A stretch of 35,872 nt of DNA from Akkermansia muciniphila (GTDB lineage: Bacteria; Verrucomicrobiota; Verrucomicrobiia; Verrucomicrobiales; Akkermansiaceae): positions 1 to 35,872 of the forward strand of contig CAMDAD010000030.1 in NCBI GenBank assembly GCA_945888515.1, read 5' to 3'. The translations under genes were made by a program, and so were the position numbers. Positions 22,438 through 31,368 of the stretch are shown here, piece by piece. The stretch's first letter is position 1; each line of letters begins with the position of its first letter. Below the pieces are notes generated by a model. That model did not search any database. It had not been told where the DNA came from and worked only from the letters and a program-made list of their open reading frames with translations.

Positions 22438-22875
22438 ATGAAACATTTGACATTCCTTCTGATCGCCAGTGCCTGTGGACTCAGCAGTGCTTGGGCCGGC
22501 TTTTCGGAAAAACGCATGGAGATGACGATGCGTTCTGCGGAGCGGACAGGGAAATTGGTGGCCTTTGTGTTCTATGAAGACACGACGCACCATCGCGAGC
22601 CGCGCGAGGTCAACGCCGCGATCGCACGCAATGCATCGGTCAAGCAAGCGATTCCGCGCGCGGATGTATTGCTGGTGGAGATTACTAAGGGCGATAAGGA
22701 TACTGATAAGATTCCCGAATGTGTTGCCCGAGAGGGTAAGACGCCGCGAGCAGTGATCACGGATGCAAAAGGAGAAAAAGTCATTTTGGAATTTCAAGGA
22801 ACACCGAATCGCGACAAGGAAAAAGAGATCAAAGACAAGGTCGCAAAAGCGACTGAAACTCCTGATCAAGAATAA
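22438..22875 (+). CDS. Small exported thioredoxin-like protein without CXXC
   Basis: With the start at ATG 22438 the 145-residue product has a clean Sec signal (MKHLTFLLIASACGLSSAWA). An upstream ATG at 22423 would add five residues before it. The mature part has the alpha/beta pattern of a thioredoxin fold: a helix, then the strand KLVAFVFYEDT, a helix, ADVLLVEITKGD and TPRAVITDAKGEKV. The active-site CXXC is replaced by DTTHHRE, and the only cysteine in the mature part is in IPECVARE. It therefore cannot act as a dithiol oxidoreductase. The tail is Lys/Glu-rich. Function unknown; fold assignment is moderate. The 205 bases after it, up to the convergent transporter gene, show no clear gene or terminator. 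Confidence 0.65.
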   Translation: MKHLTFLLIASACGLSSAWAGFSEKRMEMTMRSAERTGKLVAFVFYEDTTHHREPREVNAAIARNASVKQAIPRADVLLVEITKGDKDTDKIPECVAREGKTPRAVITDAKGEKVILEFQGTPNRDKEKEIKDKVAKATETPDQE

Positions 22876-23080
22876 TTTTCCAGCGTATCCCTGCTTGTCC
22901 TATCGTCACTTCTTCGATGGTCGATTCACTGTAGCATGAGGTGCCGTATGCGAACACTTGCGACGTGCGCTCGAAGCATGACAGTCCAAGTGGTCGGGAC
23001 TGGTGGCTCATACGGTGCGAGTGATCCATGGCTATGCATGGAAGTTACACACCGGAATGTACTCAAAATCTTGTGCTGGC

Positions 23081-24877
23081 TCAGAAGCTCCACACCAGAG
23101 GAATGATCACGGATGCCATCACCCATGTGATGACATTCATTGGAAGTCCGATGCGGATGAAGTCGCTGAATTTGTAGCCACCGGGGCCATAGACCATCAT
23201 GTGGGTCTGGTAGCCCATGGGCAGCATGAAGGCACAGGAGGCGCCGATGCAGATGCCGATAATAAAAGGCATGGGATTCACGTCTAACGATTTAGCTAGG
23301 TTTACAACAATGGGCACCATCATCAGGGCGGTGGCATTGTTTGAGAGAACTTCGGTCAGTGTCAGTGTGAGCAGGATGACAGCCGAGAGCGCGAAATACG
23401 GAAGAAACTCTGGTGAGGAGACAGCGCGCGCGCCGTTGACAAATCCGTCCGCCAACCATTTCGCAGTGCCTGTCTGATCCATCGCCATGCCCAGTGCGAG
23501 CATTCCGTAAAGCATGAAAATGATCGGCCAATCGACACCAGTGTAGGCCTCTCGCATGGTGATGATGCGCAACCACAGGATAGCTACTGCTCCGATCAGA
23601 CTAGCGATGTGCATTGATACGCCGGGGATGAGAGTCACACTCAGAACGACAGCGAGAAGGATGGCCCACGTCACAGAGGCCGAAGAGCGGAGTCCGGGTG
23701 CGGGCAAGGAATCGGCACTGTCCGTGAGGACGAAGTTGTGACTGTCTTGCAAGCTGCGCAGGTTGTTTCGTGGTGTCAGAACGAGTAGTGTATCGCCGTG
23801 ATCGAGCTCGGTTGTCGCGAGGCGCTCAGTGATGTTTTTGCCATTGCGGTGAACCGCCAAGACCACGCAATTGTATCGTTGGCGGAAATCTCGTGCGGCT
23901 AGAGTTTGATTTATCAGTTCCGATTCCTCGGTGATGACCAACTCAGTGACGACGCCCTCGATTTTCGATAAAGTCTGAATGCCCAGGTCCGGCAGTAGTT
24001 CTTCTGCCGAGGTCGCCTTGTTGCGTCGGCCGTGGACTCCGATGAGAAAACGATCGTTTGCTTCAATCACAATTTGGTTCACCTGAGCCATGACGCGCTC
24101 GCCATTGCGGCGGATTTCCATCATGTGAATGCCAGACTTGGGATTAAAAATGGGACTTTCTAGGAGGCGCTGACCGATGAGAGGAGAATGTTTATCCACA
24201 AGGATGTGAAAGAGCGGTGTGCTGCGTTCCTTGTCATCCAGCACACCAATGACAGAAGATCGGTTGGGCAGCAGTTTCGGTCCGAAAGCGATCATGTAGG
24301 CCAGCCCGACAAAGCTCAGAGGGATGCCGATCCAGGCAATATCAAACATTTGCATGGTCGGTAGACCGTAGTTTTTCAGCGCTCCGTTGACGACGATATT
24401 GGTGGAGGTGCCGATCAAGGTGCAGCAGCCGCCGAGGATGGAGGCATAGGAGAGAGGGATCAGTAATTTGGATGCAGGGATGTCCTTGGACCGCGCCAAG
24501 CCAAGCGCCACCGGCAGCATGATCGCGACAATGGCGGTATTGTTCATAAAAGCGCTGAAGAGAGCAGTAGTACCACAAAAGATCAATAGAGTGTAACGCA
24601 AACCGCCTCCTGCCATCTTTTGAATCAGCAACGATATCTGCCGTACCCCTCCCGATTTTTCCAGTGCCGTGCCAATGATGAAAAGCGCTCCAATCGTAAG
24701 CGGTGCCTCGTTCTTGAAAACATCCAGCACAGCCTTGGAGTCGACGAGGCCCAGTAAGACGGTGACGCACAGAATCGTAAGTGCGATCAGGTCTGCCGGC
24801 GCGATCTCTTTGACAAAAGCATACAAGGTTACTACGATGAGTAACAAAGTAAGGATTATGGGCGTAGAAGGAGCCAT
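23081..24877 (-). CDS. SLC13-family (DASS) transporter with two TrkA-C domains
   Basis: The start is taken at MAPSTPIIL (ATG 24875-24877). A longer frame to 24919 adds 14 residues not typical of the family. The protein is 598 residues. An N-terminal membrane half carries the substrate-site motif GTSTNIVVNG. A soluble insert holds two TrkA-C/RCK-C domains (about residues 205-285 and 300-385, ending in GDTLLVLTP). A second membrane half carries LSNNATALMMVP and the block MLPMGYQTHMMVYGPGGY. The order matches bacterial SLC13/ArsB-like permeases with TrkA-C domains, which move sulfate, phosphate or dicarboxylates with Na+. The substrate cannot be told from sequence. It is transcribed alone. Confidence 0.88.
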   Translation of the reverse strand: MAPSTPIILTLLLIVVTLYAFVKEIAPADLIALTILCVTVLLGLVDSKAVLDVFKNEAPLTIGALFIIGTALEKSGGVRQISLLIQKMAGGGLRYTLLIFCGTTALFSAFMNNTAIVAIMLPVALGLARSKDIPASKLLIPLSYASILGGCCTLIGTSTNIVVNGALKNYGLPTMQMFDIAWIGIPLSFVGLAYMIAFGPKLLPNRSSVIGVLDDKERSTPLFHILVDKHSPLIGQRLLESPIFNPKSGIHMMEIRRNGERVMAQVNQIVIEANDRFLIGVHGRRNKATSAEELLPDLGIQTLSKIEGVVTELVITEESELINQTLAARDFRQRYNCVVLAVHRNGKNITERLATTELDHGDTLLVLTPRNNLRSLQDSHNFVLTDSADSLPAPGLRSSASVTWAILLAVVLSVTLIPGVSMHIASLIGAVAILWLRIITMREAYTGVDWPIIFMLYGMLALGMAMDQTGTAKWLADGFVNGARAVSSPEFLPYFALSAVILLTLTLTEVLSNNATALMMVPIVVNLAKSLDVNPMPFIIGICIGASCAFMLPMGYQTHMMVYGPGGYKFSDFIRIGLPMNVITWVMASVIIPLVWSF

Positions 24878-25087
24878 TGCGAGGTGTTTTGTAGCGGATG
24901 TCGCGAAAAAAACAAGCACAGAGTGCGGTAATAAGAGCGTCTTGTGTCAGTTCGTTTCAGCGACGAAACCGAATTTCTCAGGTCGATTCCGGTTGATTTG
25001 AACAAAAAGGCGGCTGTAAACGATGTCGATCTGCCTGTAATGCGTGTCATCAGTGTTGCTTGGTCATGACAAGCATAGGACAGGCGC

Positions 25088-25120
25088 AAAAAAGCACCCA
25101 CCCGCGAAGGTGAGTGCTTT
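25088..25120 (-). terminator. Rho-independent terminator of lpdA
   Basis: On the minus strand AAAGCACTCACC pairs with GGTGGGTGCTTT around a short TTCGCG loop and is followed by a run of six T. It lies just after the lpdA stop. The rest of 24878-25138 is the upstream region of the transporter gene, where only a weak TGTCAT/ATGACA inverted repeat (25045-25071) is visible. Confidence 0.85.
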
Positions 25121-25138
25121 GTGGCGAAGCGGATGTTT

Positions 25139-26521
25139 TTAGAAGTGGATCGCGTGGCCTTCGGCGGCGAGGGTGGCTTCGTGGATGACCTCGGACATGG
25201 TCGGGTGGGCGTGGATGGTCGCGTGGATGTCCTCGGCGGTGAGTTCTTGGTCGAGCGCGAGACCCATTTCCGCGATGAGTTCGGTGGCGTTTTCGCCGAT
25301 GATGTGCGCGCCTAACAACTCGCCGTGTTCTTTGCCGTATAGCAGTTTGGCGAAGCCATCGGGCTCACCGGCGGCGATCGCCTTACCGATGGCGGCGAAA
25401 GGAATCTTGCCCACGGTATACGCGATGCCTTCTTCCTTGAGTGCGCGCTCGGTCTTGCCGACGGAAGCAACTTGCGGATGGCAGTAGGTGCAGCCGGGAA
25501 AATTTTTCACTTTGCGCGGCGTGTGGCCTTCCAGGTAGAGGCCTTCCACGGCTTGCACGGCCTCGAACGATGCGGTGTGGGCGAGCCAAGGTGGACCAGT
25601 GATGTCGCCTGCGGCATAGACGCCAGGGATGGAGGTCTGATAGCGCTCATCGACGTTGATGTAGCCACGATCGCTGAGGGCGGGCTGGATGCCGCCGGGA
25701 AGCACGGGTTGCACGCCGATGGCGACGAGGCAGACATCCGCGGTGATGGTCTCCGTGGTTTTGGGACCCTCGACGGAAATTTCCACGTGAGTGCCGCAGT
25801 CTTTGGTAGCGGTGATTTTGGTATTGGTGAGGCAACGCACGCCTTGTTTGGTGAAGGATTTCTCCAAAGCATCGCCGACTTCATCGTCCTCGACCGGCAG
25901 CATGCGTGGCAGCATTTCTACGACGGTAACCTTAGTGCCGAATGCGTTGTAAATGTAAGCGAACTCCACGCCGATGGCACCGGCGCCGATGATCACCATG
26001 GACTTCGGTTGCTGGGACAGCACCATGGCCTCTTTTGAGCCGATGACCGTCGTGCCATTGTAGGGCAGTGGAGGCAGCGGACGTGATTTGCAACCAGTTG
26101 CGATGAGGATGTGCTGGGTTTCGGCGATGGACTTGGAGCCATCGGCGGCGGTGACTTCGACCTTTCCGGAGGCGGGGATGGAGCCGTAGCCGCGCACGTA
26201 GTCAACTTTGTTTTTTTTCAGCAAGTATTCGATGCCTCCAGCGAGTTTGTCGGAAACCTTGCGCGACCGATTTACCACGGCGCTCCAGTCGTAGGAAAGT
26301 CCCTCGATCTTAAATCCGAACTCTGCCGCGCGATGGGCGAGGGTGTGATAGAGTTCGGCATTTTTCAACAAGGCCTTGGTGGGGATACAGCCCCAGTTGA
26401 GGCAGGTGCCGCCTGCGCGGTCCGCTTCGACGACGGCGACTTTTTTTCCGAGTTGAGCTGCGCGGATTGCAGCAACGTAGCCCGCAGGGCCGCCGCCAAT
26501 GACGATGAGATCGTATGCCAT
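25139..26521 (-). CDS. lpdA: Dihydrolipoyl dehydrogenase (E3)
   Basis: This 460-residue flavoprotein reoxidises dihydrolipoamide of the pyruvate/2-oxoglutarate dehydrogenase or glycine cleavage complexes, passing electrons through FAD to NAD+. Visible parts are the FAD-binding GGGPAGYVAAIRAAQ (about residues 8-22), the redox disulfide in GGTCLNWGCIPTK (C40/C45 region), the NAD-binding GAGAIGVEFAYI, the second FAD motif YAAGDITG, and the C-terminal interface histidine-glutamate pair in HAHPTMSEVIHE. Length is normal and no key residue is missing. No E1/E2 genes are adjacent; the gene stands alone with its own terminator. Confidence 0.96.
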   Translation of the reverse strand: MAYDLIVIGGGPAGYVAAIRAAQLGKKVAVVEADRAGGTCLNWGCIPTKALLKNAELYHTLAHRAAEFGFKIEGLSYDWSAVVNRSRKVSDKLAGGIEYLLKKNKVDYVRGYGSIPASGKVEVTAADGSKSIAETQHILIATGCKSRPLPPLPYNGTTVIGSKEAMVLSQQPKSMVIIGAGAIGVEFAYIYNAFGTKVTVVEMLPRMLPVEDDEVGDALEKSFTKQGVRCLTNTKITATKDCGTHVEISVEGPKTTETITADVCLVAIGVQPVLPGGIQPALSDRGYINVDERYQTSIPGVYAAGDITGPPWLAHTASFEAVQAVEGLYLEGHTPRKVKNFPGCTYCHPQVASVGKTERALKEEGIAYTVGKIPFAAIGKAIAAGEPDGFAKLLYGKEHGELLGAHIIGENATELIAEMGLALDQELTAEDIHATIHAHPTMSEVIHEATLAAEGHAIHF

Positions 26522-26653
26522 GATATTGTTAGAAGTGGTTCCGCGGGGAGGTTGGCGCGATTATGCACGATTGTCAAAACTTCGACGCAAGAAATTGCAG
26601 AAATTGACGGATTCTGAGGTTTTCAGGAAGCGATGCTGTGGTAGGATGCACCC

Positions 26654-26998
26654 ATGATGCAGCAGGGCGATGATTTCCGGATGGCGCGAAAGGTAGCGTT
26701 TGCCGACACGGACGCGAGTGGTCGCGCTCATTTTACGTCGATCCTGCGGTATGTCGAGGAGACCGAGCATGCGTTTTTTTCTTCGCTCGATCTAGAGGTA
26801 ATGAGTGACCGGCATGGCTGGCCGCGAGTTCATGTCGATTGCGATTATCGCGCGCCTATGTTCTTTGGTGATGAAATCACGGTGCAATTGGTGATCCAAG
26901 TCGTCGGAAAAACCTCTGTGAAATACACCTTCACCGTGAGAAAAGGTGAGATCCTGTGCGCAGAGGGATCGATGGTCATCGTCAACGTTCAGGTGTGA
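26654..26998 (+). CDS. Acyl-CoA thioesterase (4HBT hot-dog fold)
   Basis: This 114-residue protein has the 4-hydroxybenzoyl-CoA thioesterase-like fold. The N-terminal signature is FADTDASGRAHFTSILRYVE (about residues 16-35), with the catalytic aspartate in DTDASG, followed by the long helix EETEHAFF. Strands VHVDCDYRAPMFFGDEITV and KYTFTVRKGEILCAEGSMV complete the sheet. Members hydrolyse acyl-CoA or acyl-ACP; the substrate is unknown. It is shorter than the usual 130-140 residues, ending at the last strand without the typical Pro-containing tail. The start has a GGA about 9 bases upstream. It is divergent from lpdA. Confidence 0.85.
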   Translation: MMQQGDDFRMARKVAFADTDASGRAHFTSILRYVEETEHAFFSSLDLEVMSDRHGWPRVHVDCDYRAPMFFGDEITVQLVIQVVGKTSVKYTFTVRKGEILCAEGSMVIVNVQV

Positions 26999-27081
26999 GA
27001 ATGCGCGTCATCCCGCGCGACAATTTTGTTCAAGCAGGTCAAGACCGGCGAATTGAGCTGAAGGTTGATTGATCGCTGCGA

Positions 27082-27879
27082 TCAGCCCAAGCTGGCCCCC
27101 GCAGGGAAGACGAGGTTAAGCAAGAGGGTGAGAAAAAAGTTCGCTACCAGGATTAGCAAGGAGGAATAGACCATCGCACTGGTGGTGCCACGGCCTACGC
27201 CTGCTGCTCCTTGGCTCGCATTGAGTCCCTGATGGCAGGAGACGATGATGATGATCATACCAAAAAATACTCCTTTGATCAGCGCGAATGACACATCGGT
27301 GAGGTCGGTGAAATTTTCCATTTGATACTTCCAATACGCTTCACCAATGCCGAAGGCTTCGATGCCCACAACGTTGGCAGCAATGATGCCTAACGTAGCA
27401 GATTCACCGATGAGCAGAGGAATCGCTACGAGCATCGCGAGCAGTCGCGGAGTGACAAGGTAGTCGATGGGATTCACATTCATGACGCGCAGGGCATCAA
27501 TTTGCTCTGTGACTTTCATGGTGCCGATTTCTGCGGCGATGGAAGCGCCGACTCTGCCTGCAAGCATGAGCCCTGTTACGACAGGTCCGAGTTCGCGCAG
27601 CATTGCCACGCTCACCAGAGCTCCGCCCATGGTTTCCATGCCGAATTTGGAAAATTGAAAGAGGGATTGTGCGGTGAGCACGGCGCCGGTAAACGCGCCT
27701 GTGACCATGACAACGGGCTGCGAGCGATAGCCGATTTCGGCAATTTGTTGAAGGATGAGCCGCATGCGTTTTCGACCATGGCACAGCGATTCCGCCACGG
27801 TGGCAATGAGCAACGCCAGCGAGCCGAGGTAATTGACAAAGGCGATGACCACTCGACCAACCTGTGAAACAACAAACAC
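27082..27879 (-). CDS. mlaE: MlaE-family ABC transporter permease
   Basis: This 265-residue integral membrane protein is an MlaE/YrbE permease, part of ABC systems that move phospholipids between inner and outer membrane. Signature stretches are GAFTGAVLTAQSLFQF, RELGPVVTGLMLAGRVGA, IGTMKVTEQIDALRVM and, near the C-terminus, GAAGVGRGTTSAMVYSS. Five to six membrane helices are expected. The start is GTG (27877-27879); an in-frame TAA lies four codons upstream and no ATG lies between. The usual neighbours MlaF (ATPase) and MlaD are not in this window on either side, so the partners must be elsewhere. The 3' end overlaps a small TGATCG/CGATCA palindrome without a T-run. Confidence 0.92.
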   Translation of the reverse strand: MFVVSQVGRVVIAFVNYLGSLALLIATVAESLCHGRKRMRLILQQIAEIGYRSQPVVMVTGAFTGAVLTAQSLFQFSKFGMETMGGALVSVAMLRELGPVVTGLMLAGRVGASIAAEIGTMKVTEQIDALRVMNVNPIDYLVTPRLLAMLVAIPLLIGESATLGIIAANVVGIEAFGIGEAYWKYQMENFTDLTDVSFALIKGVFFGMIIIIVSCHQGLNASQGAAGVGRGTTSAMVYSSLLILVANFFLTLLLNLVFPAGASLG

Positions 27880-28049
27880 GGCTTTGTATTACACTGTCGG
27901 CAGAGGAAAGGAAAGCAGGGATTTTTCTCGCAGAAGGGGCGAGCGGTCATAGTTCTTGGATGAGCATCTATGCATCCCATTTTCTATAAAAATCATGTCA
28001 TTGGATGGAAAGTGATTGACGAGATACGCAACCTTTTTACGCTGTTGCC

Positions 28050-28574
28050 ATGTGGTATTACTCGCAGAACAATCAGCAGATGGGGCCGGTGGCGGAGGAA
28101 GAACTCAAGACCAAGCTGCGCAGCGGCGTTCTGGTGGCGAGCACTTTGGTGTGGAAAGATGGCCTGGGCGACTGGAAGCCGGTGAGCGAAGTTGCTGAAT
28201 TGGCGACGGCACTGAATACTGTAGCACCCTCTGCGACGGCTCCTCCAGCGATGAGCGGTGTCACCAATCCTTATACTCCGCCCATAAGCCAACCAGCCCC
28301 CTCGTATGCGCAACAAACGCCGATGGGGCCGCCGATCAATGGCGGGGCGATTTTGGGGTTTGCGATCGCGGTGACCCGGCTCTGCTGTCTGCCCTTTGGG
28401 GTGGCGGGCATCGTGTATGCCGCGCAAATCAATTCAAAACAATCCGTGGGCGACTATCTCGGCGCTGCGGAATCGGCGCGAAAGGCGAAGTTATGGACTT
28501 GGCTGGGTTTTGGTTTCGGTTTGCTGGTCTGTGTGCTCTACGGAGCGGCAGCCTTCGCTGGTTCGCTTAGCTAG
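28050..28574 (+). CDS. GYF_2 domain plus CD225/dispanin-like membrane protein
   Basis: This 174-residue protein joins an N-terminal GYF_2 domain (about residues 1-50: MWYYSQNNQQMGPVAEEELK, then LVWKDGLGDWKPVSE) to a Pro-rich linker (about 60-93) and a C-terminal dispanin/CD225-type double hydrophobic region (about 97-170). The last part contains the typical LPFGVAGIVYAAQ and a short loop with AARKAKLWTWLG-like residues (ESARKAKLWTWLG). Bacterial dispanins are small membrane proteins of unknown role; GYF_2 domains probably bind Pro-rich peptides. The gene is convergent with waaA, and the two stop codons overlap on the bases CTAG. Confidence 0.87.
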   Translation: MWYYSQNNQQMGPVAEEELKTKLRSGVLVASTLVWKDGLGDWKPVSEVAELATALNTVAPSATAPPAMSGVTNPYTPPISQPAPSYAQQTPMGPPINGGAILGFAIAVTRLCCLPFGVAGIVYAAQINSKQSVGDYLGAAESARKAKLWTWLGFGFGLLVCVLYGAAAFAGSLS

Positions 28575-29872
28575 TGATTCTCGAGCATGGCGATGCTGCG
28601 GGCGGTGGCTCCTGCGTGCTGTTGTAGGACGTGCAGCGCGCGCGCGCACATCGCTGCCGTTTTGCCGCGGTCATGCAAGAGGGTGGTGAGCGTTACGGTG
28701 AGTAAGGCGCTGTCGTTGATGCGAATGACACCCTCGGCAGCGAGCAACTGAGCGACCAAGGGCTCGAAGTTTTCCATGTGTGGGCCAACGATGACGGGCT
28801 TCGCGGCGAGGATGGCTTCGGCGGGGTTTTGCCCGCCCATGGAGAGGAAACTTTTTCCGATGATGACGACATCGGCGTGTGCGGTCCAGTCGCGCAACTC
28901 CCCCGTGCTATCGATGAGCAAGACGTCCACGTTTTCTCCCTCAGTCGGGATGCCTTCGCTGCGCAAGCGAACCGTAATGCCCTGCGCTTCCAGCGCGCTA
29001 CGCACTTCCTGACGACGCTCGGCATGACGAGGTACGCAGAGGAAGAGCGTGCCTGTAGGGCGCAGGGCCTGGGCCAGCAGAAGCTCTTCGCCGTCGTGGG
29101 TGCTAGCTCCCAAAATGAGCGTGCGATGCTTGCGGATCGGCGCAAGGATGGCAGAAAATTCCGGACGTTGACTGGGCGATGGCGCGTTTTCTGGATCGAA
29201 CTTGATGCTGCCCGTGACCGTCATGCGCTCGGCGACTATCCCTAACGAAGCGAAGCGCGCGGCATCTGCTGTATCCTGCACGCCGATGTGCTGGATTTTC
29301 TGGAATAAGGGGGCGACCCAGCGACGCACCTTGTGGTAGCGCCGTTCCGAGCGGGCGGAAAGGCGGGCGTTGATCATGCATACCGGAATGTCGCGCTGCT
29401 GGCATTGCTGCATCAGTTCCGGCCATGCCTCGGCCTCTATGAGGACGACCTGCGATGGTTCGAAGCGGCACAGATAAGAGCGCACGAAAGGCCACAAATC
29501 TAGCGGGGCATAGACAACTGTGAGAAGCTCCGTGCGCGCGGGGATTGCTAAGTGATACGCCGTGGCGGTGCTGACAGCGAGCACCACAGGATGGGGATGC
29601 TTTTTGTGCCAGGAGCGGAGAAATTTCAGTGCGATGAGCGTCTCTCCGACGCTGACCGCGTGCAGGTGCATGCGGCCTGAGGGGACCCACTCGCTGTCCT
29701 CCTTGTAGCAACCGAAGCGTTCGCTAAAAGGCGTGGACCAGCCACCGCGCGCGGCCATTTTGCGCAACCAGGCGGGCAGTGCCACGATGAGAAGAAGAGG
29801 GGAGAAGAGCCTGTAGAGGCTGAGCGCGACACGCCAGCGCCAGGAAGCGGATGCCATATCAGATACCATCAT
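28571..29872 (-). CDS. waaA: 3-deoxy-D-manno-octulosonic acid transferase
   Basis: This 433-residue inner-membrane GT-B glycosyltransferase adds Kdo from CMP-Kdo to lipid A precursor. An N-terminal hydrophobic anchor (about residues 15-36) is followed by the Kdo-transferase N domain with the catalytic region HLHAVSVGET (about 70-79). Further blocks are LIEAEAWPELMQQC and INARLSARSERRYH, then VTGSIKFD, and in the C-terminal domain GGQNPAEAILAAKPVIVGP. Length is normal. The ATG overlaps the stop of the upstream ABC permease gene (ATGA), so it is the last gene of a four-gene minus-strand operon. It shows that the organism makes a Kdo-containing lipopolysaccharide. Confidence 0.95.
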   Translation of the reverse strand: MMVSDMASASWRWRVALSLYRLFSPLLLIVALPAWLRKMAARGGWSTPFSERFGCYKEDSEWVPSGRMHLHAVSVGETLIALKFLRSWHKKHPHPVVLAVSTATAYHLAIPARTELLTVVYAPLDLWPFVRSYLCRFEPSQVVLIEAEAWPELMQQCQQRDIPVCMINARLSARSERRYHKVRRWVAPLFQKIQHIGVQDTADAARFASLGIVAERMTVTGSIKFDPENAPSPSQRPEFSAILAPIRKHRTLILGASTHDGEELLLAQALRPTGTLFLCVPRHAERRQEVRSALEAQGITVRLRSEGIPTEGENVDVLLIDSTGELRDWTAHADVVIIGKSFLSMGGQNPAEAILAAKPVIVGPHMENFEPLVAQLLAAEGVIRINDSALLTVTLTTLLHDRGKTAAMCARALHVLQQHAGATARSIAMLENH

Positions 29873-31368
29873 GCGTTGTGATTTTCCTTCGCTGGCGTGA
29901 GATACGTCAGCTCCGCTTCCTCCTCTGCGTTACGGATGGTTTTGAAGTTAGCCCACGCATGGAACAGCAAGGCGCCGAGATATAGGCTGGTGAAAATCAG
30001 GCTCGTTATCATGACGATTTCTTCCGTAAATGAAGAATCATCCACCATATACAAATGCACCGGAGGCAACCAGCAGAAGAGCCACATGGCTTCATCCACA
30101 TTCGTGCTCTCGGCCACGGCGATCAGTGCCAACATGAGAGAGAAAGAGCCGATCAGGATCGCAAAATACAAGCCGATGCGATTCTTGATACGCTTCTGAA
30201 ACAAGGCGAGAAACACGGCTGGAAAGAGTGCGCTGCCCAACAAACTGCAGAGCACAGTGAATTCCTCGACGCCAAAACGAAAGGACCCTGGCGGAACCAT
30301 AACCAGTCCACCGATGCCGAGCACGATCGCCGACAACAGAGCGGTGAAATGTACCCCGGAGGTCCAGCAGGGATAGAGAAAGATTCCCAGGAGCTTGCCG
30401 AGGCCGCCGCGCCGGATAAACGGCAAGGTGACCCGAGGCATCAGGAAATTTGATTCGCACAAGGCCAACACAAGCCCCGGAAACGCAATTACGCCGATGA
30501 GAAACGGCACCGCTTCTCTGTCCGCATTCGCGGCATACAGAATGACTCCAATCACGGCCATCGTGCCCAGAGTGACCAGTCGATTGAGCGTGCTGTGATT
30601 TTCCGCGGCCGGTGCGATCGCTGCCACGCCCAGCCCGAAAGCTGTCCAGGCAAGATACAAGGCTCCAGCGACCAGGCCGAGGAATATCGCTAGGTTGTCA
30701 TCTTCGAGTGCGAAAAATTCCAGAAATTCATCAAACTCCTCCATCATGAAGGTCATGAAAATGAACATCGATACCGCCAGGCCCAGTGGCAAAATGCCGC
30801 GCACGATGATGGCGGAATTCGAGGATAGTCCGACATTGAACGCCGTGAGGCAGGCCGAGAGCAGGCACAGCGAGCCCAGCGCCAGCAGCTCCGCAAACAG
30901 ATTCATGCCGCCGAAGAAATAGCGCAAAATCAGATAGGGAACGATCGAGACGAAGAGGAGCAGCGTTTGACCGACGATGGACGCCCACTTGCCCGCCACG
31001 ATGCGGCGGGCATTGAGCCGAGTGAGCACCATCATGTCGATGGTGGTCGTCTTGATTTCCGCATGCAGGGCATTCATCGCACGCAAGGGCTGCACCACCA
31101 GCACGGCGAGTGAGAAAAACAGAAAGATGATGCGCGAGACCGCTTCGCCCGCGCCATCGAGCCCGGAGGCCATGGTGGCGAAGAGCATGACGATGCCGAG
31201 GAACAACTGCAGCCCGAGAAAAACGCCGACGAAGGTGCGTGCGCGCAGGCCTTGGCGCAGTTCCTTCACGAGCATGGGCGGCAGGCGATCCGAAAAATCG
31301 TTCAGGCCGGCCGTGCTGCGATCCGCGGCGGACGTTTCAACCGTAGGAGTGATGGTGGGTGTGGTCAT
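29869..31368 (-). CDS. ABC transporter permease (ABC-2 type)
   Basis: This 499-residue polytopic membrane protein begins with a cytoplasmic segment holding LPPMLVKELRQGLRARTF (about residues 30-47), typical of ABC-2 permeases that pair with a separate ATPase. Ten or more hydrophobic helices follow. A loop with MHAEIKTTT-like sequence (LHAEIKTTTIDMMVLT, about 102-117), after helix two, resembles the coupling region of GldF/CcmB-like proteins. It overlaps the upstream ATPase gene and the downstream waaA gene by 4 bases each. The cargo is unknown; the link with waaA suggests an envelope substrate, which is inference. Confidence 0.85.
   Translation of the reverse strand: MTTPTITPTVETSAADRSTAGLNDFSDRLPPMLVKELRQGLRARTFVGVFLGLQLFLGIVMLFATMASGLDGAGEAVSRIIFLFFSLAVLVVQPLRAMNALHAEIKTTTIDMMVLTRLNARRIVAGKWASIVGQTLLLFVSIVPYLILRYFFGGMNLFAELLALGSLCLLSACLTAFNVGLSSNSAIIVRGILPLGLAVSMFIFMTFMMEEFDEFLEFFALEDDNLAIFLGLVAGALYLAWTAFGLGVAAIAPAAENHSTLNRLVTLGTMAVIGVILYAANADREAVPFLIGVIAFPGLVLALCESNFLMPRVTLPFIRRGGLGKLLGIFLYPCWTSGVHFTALLSAIVLGIGGLVMVPPGSFRFGVEEFTVLCSLLGSALFPAVFLALFQKRIKNRIGLYFAILIGSFSLMLALIAVAESTNVDEAMWLFCWLPPVHLYMVDDSSFTEEIVMITSLIFTSLYLGALLFHAWANFKTIRNAEEEAELTYLTPAKENHNA

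Noticed and set aside
22876-23080. Possible small structured RNA between two convergent genes
   Set aside because: Only scattered short complementary segments (for example CCGTATG/CATACGG) were seen; no promoter or terminator supports an RNA gene.
27070-27084. TGATCG/CGATCA hairpin as mlaE terminator
   Set aside because: The stem is only 6 bp with a 3-base loop, overlaps the stop codon and has no T-run.
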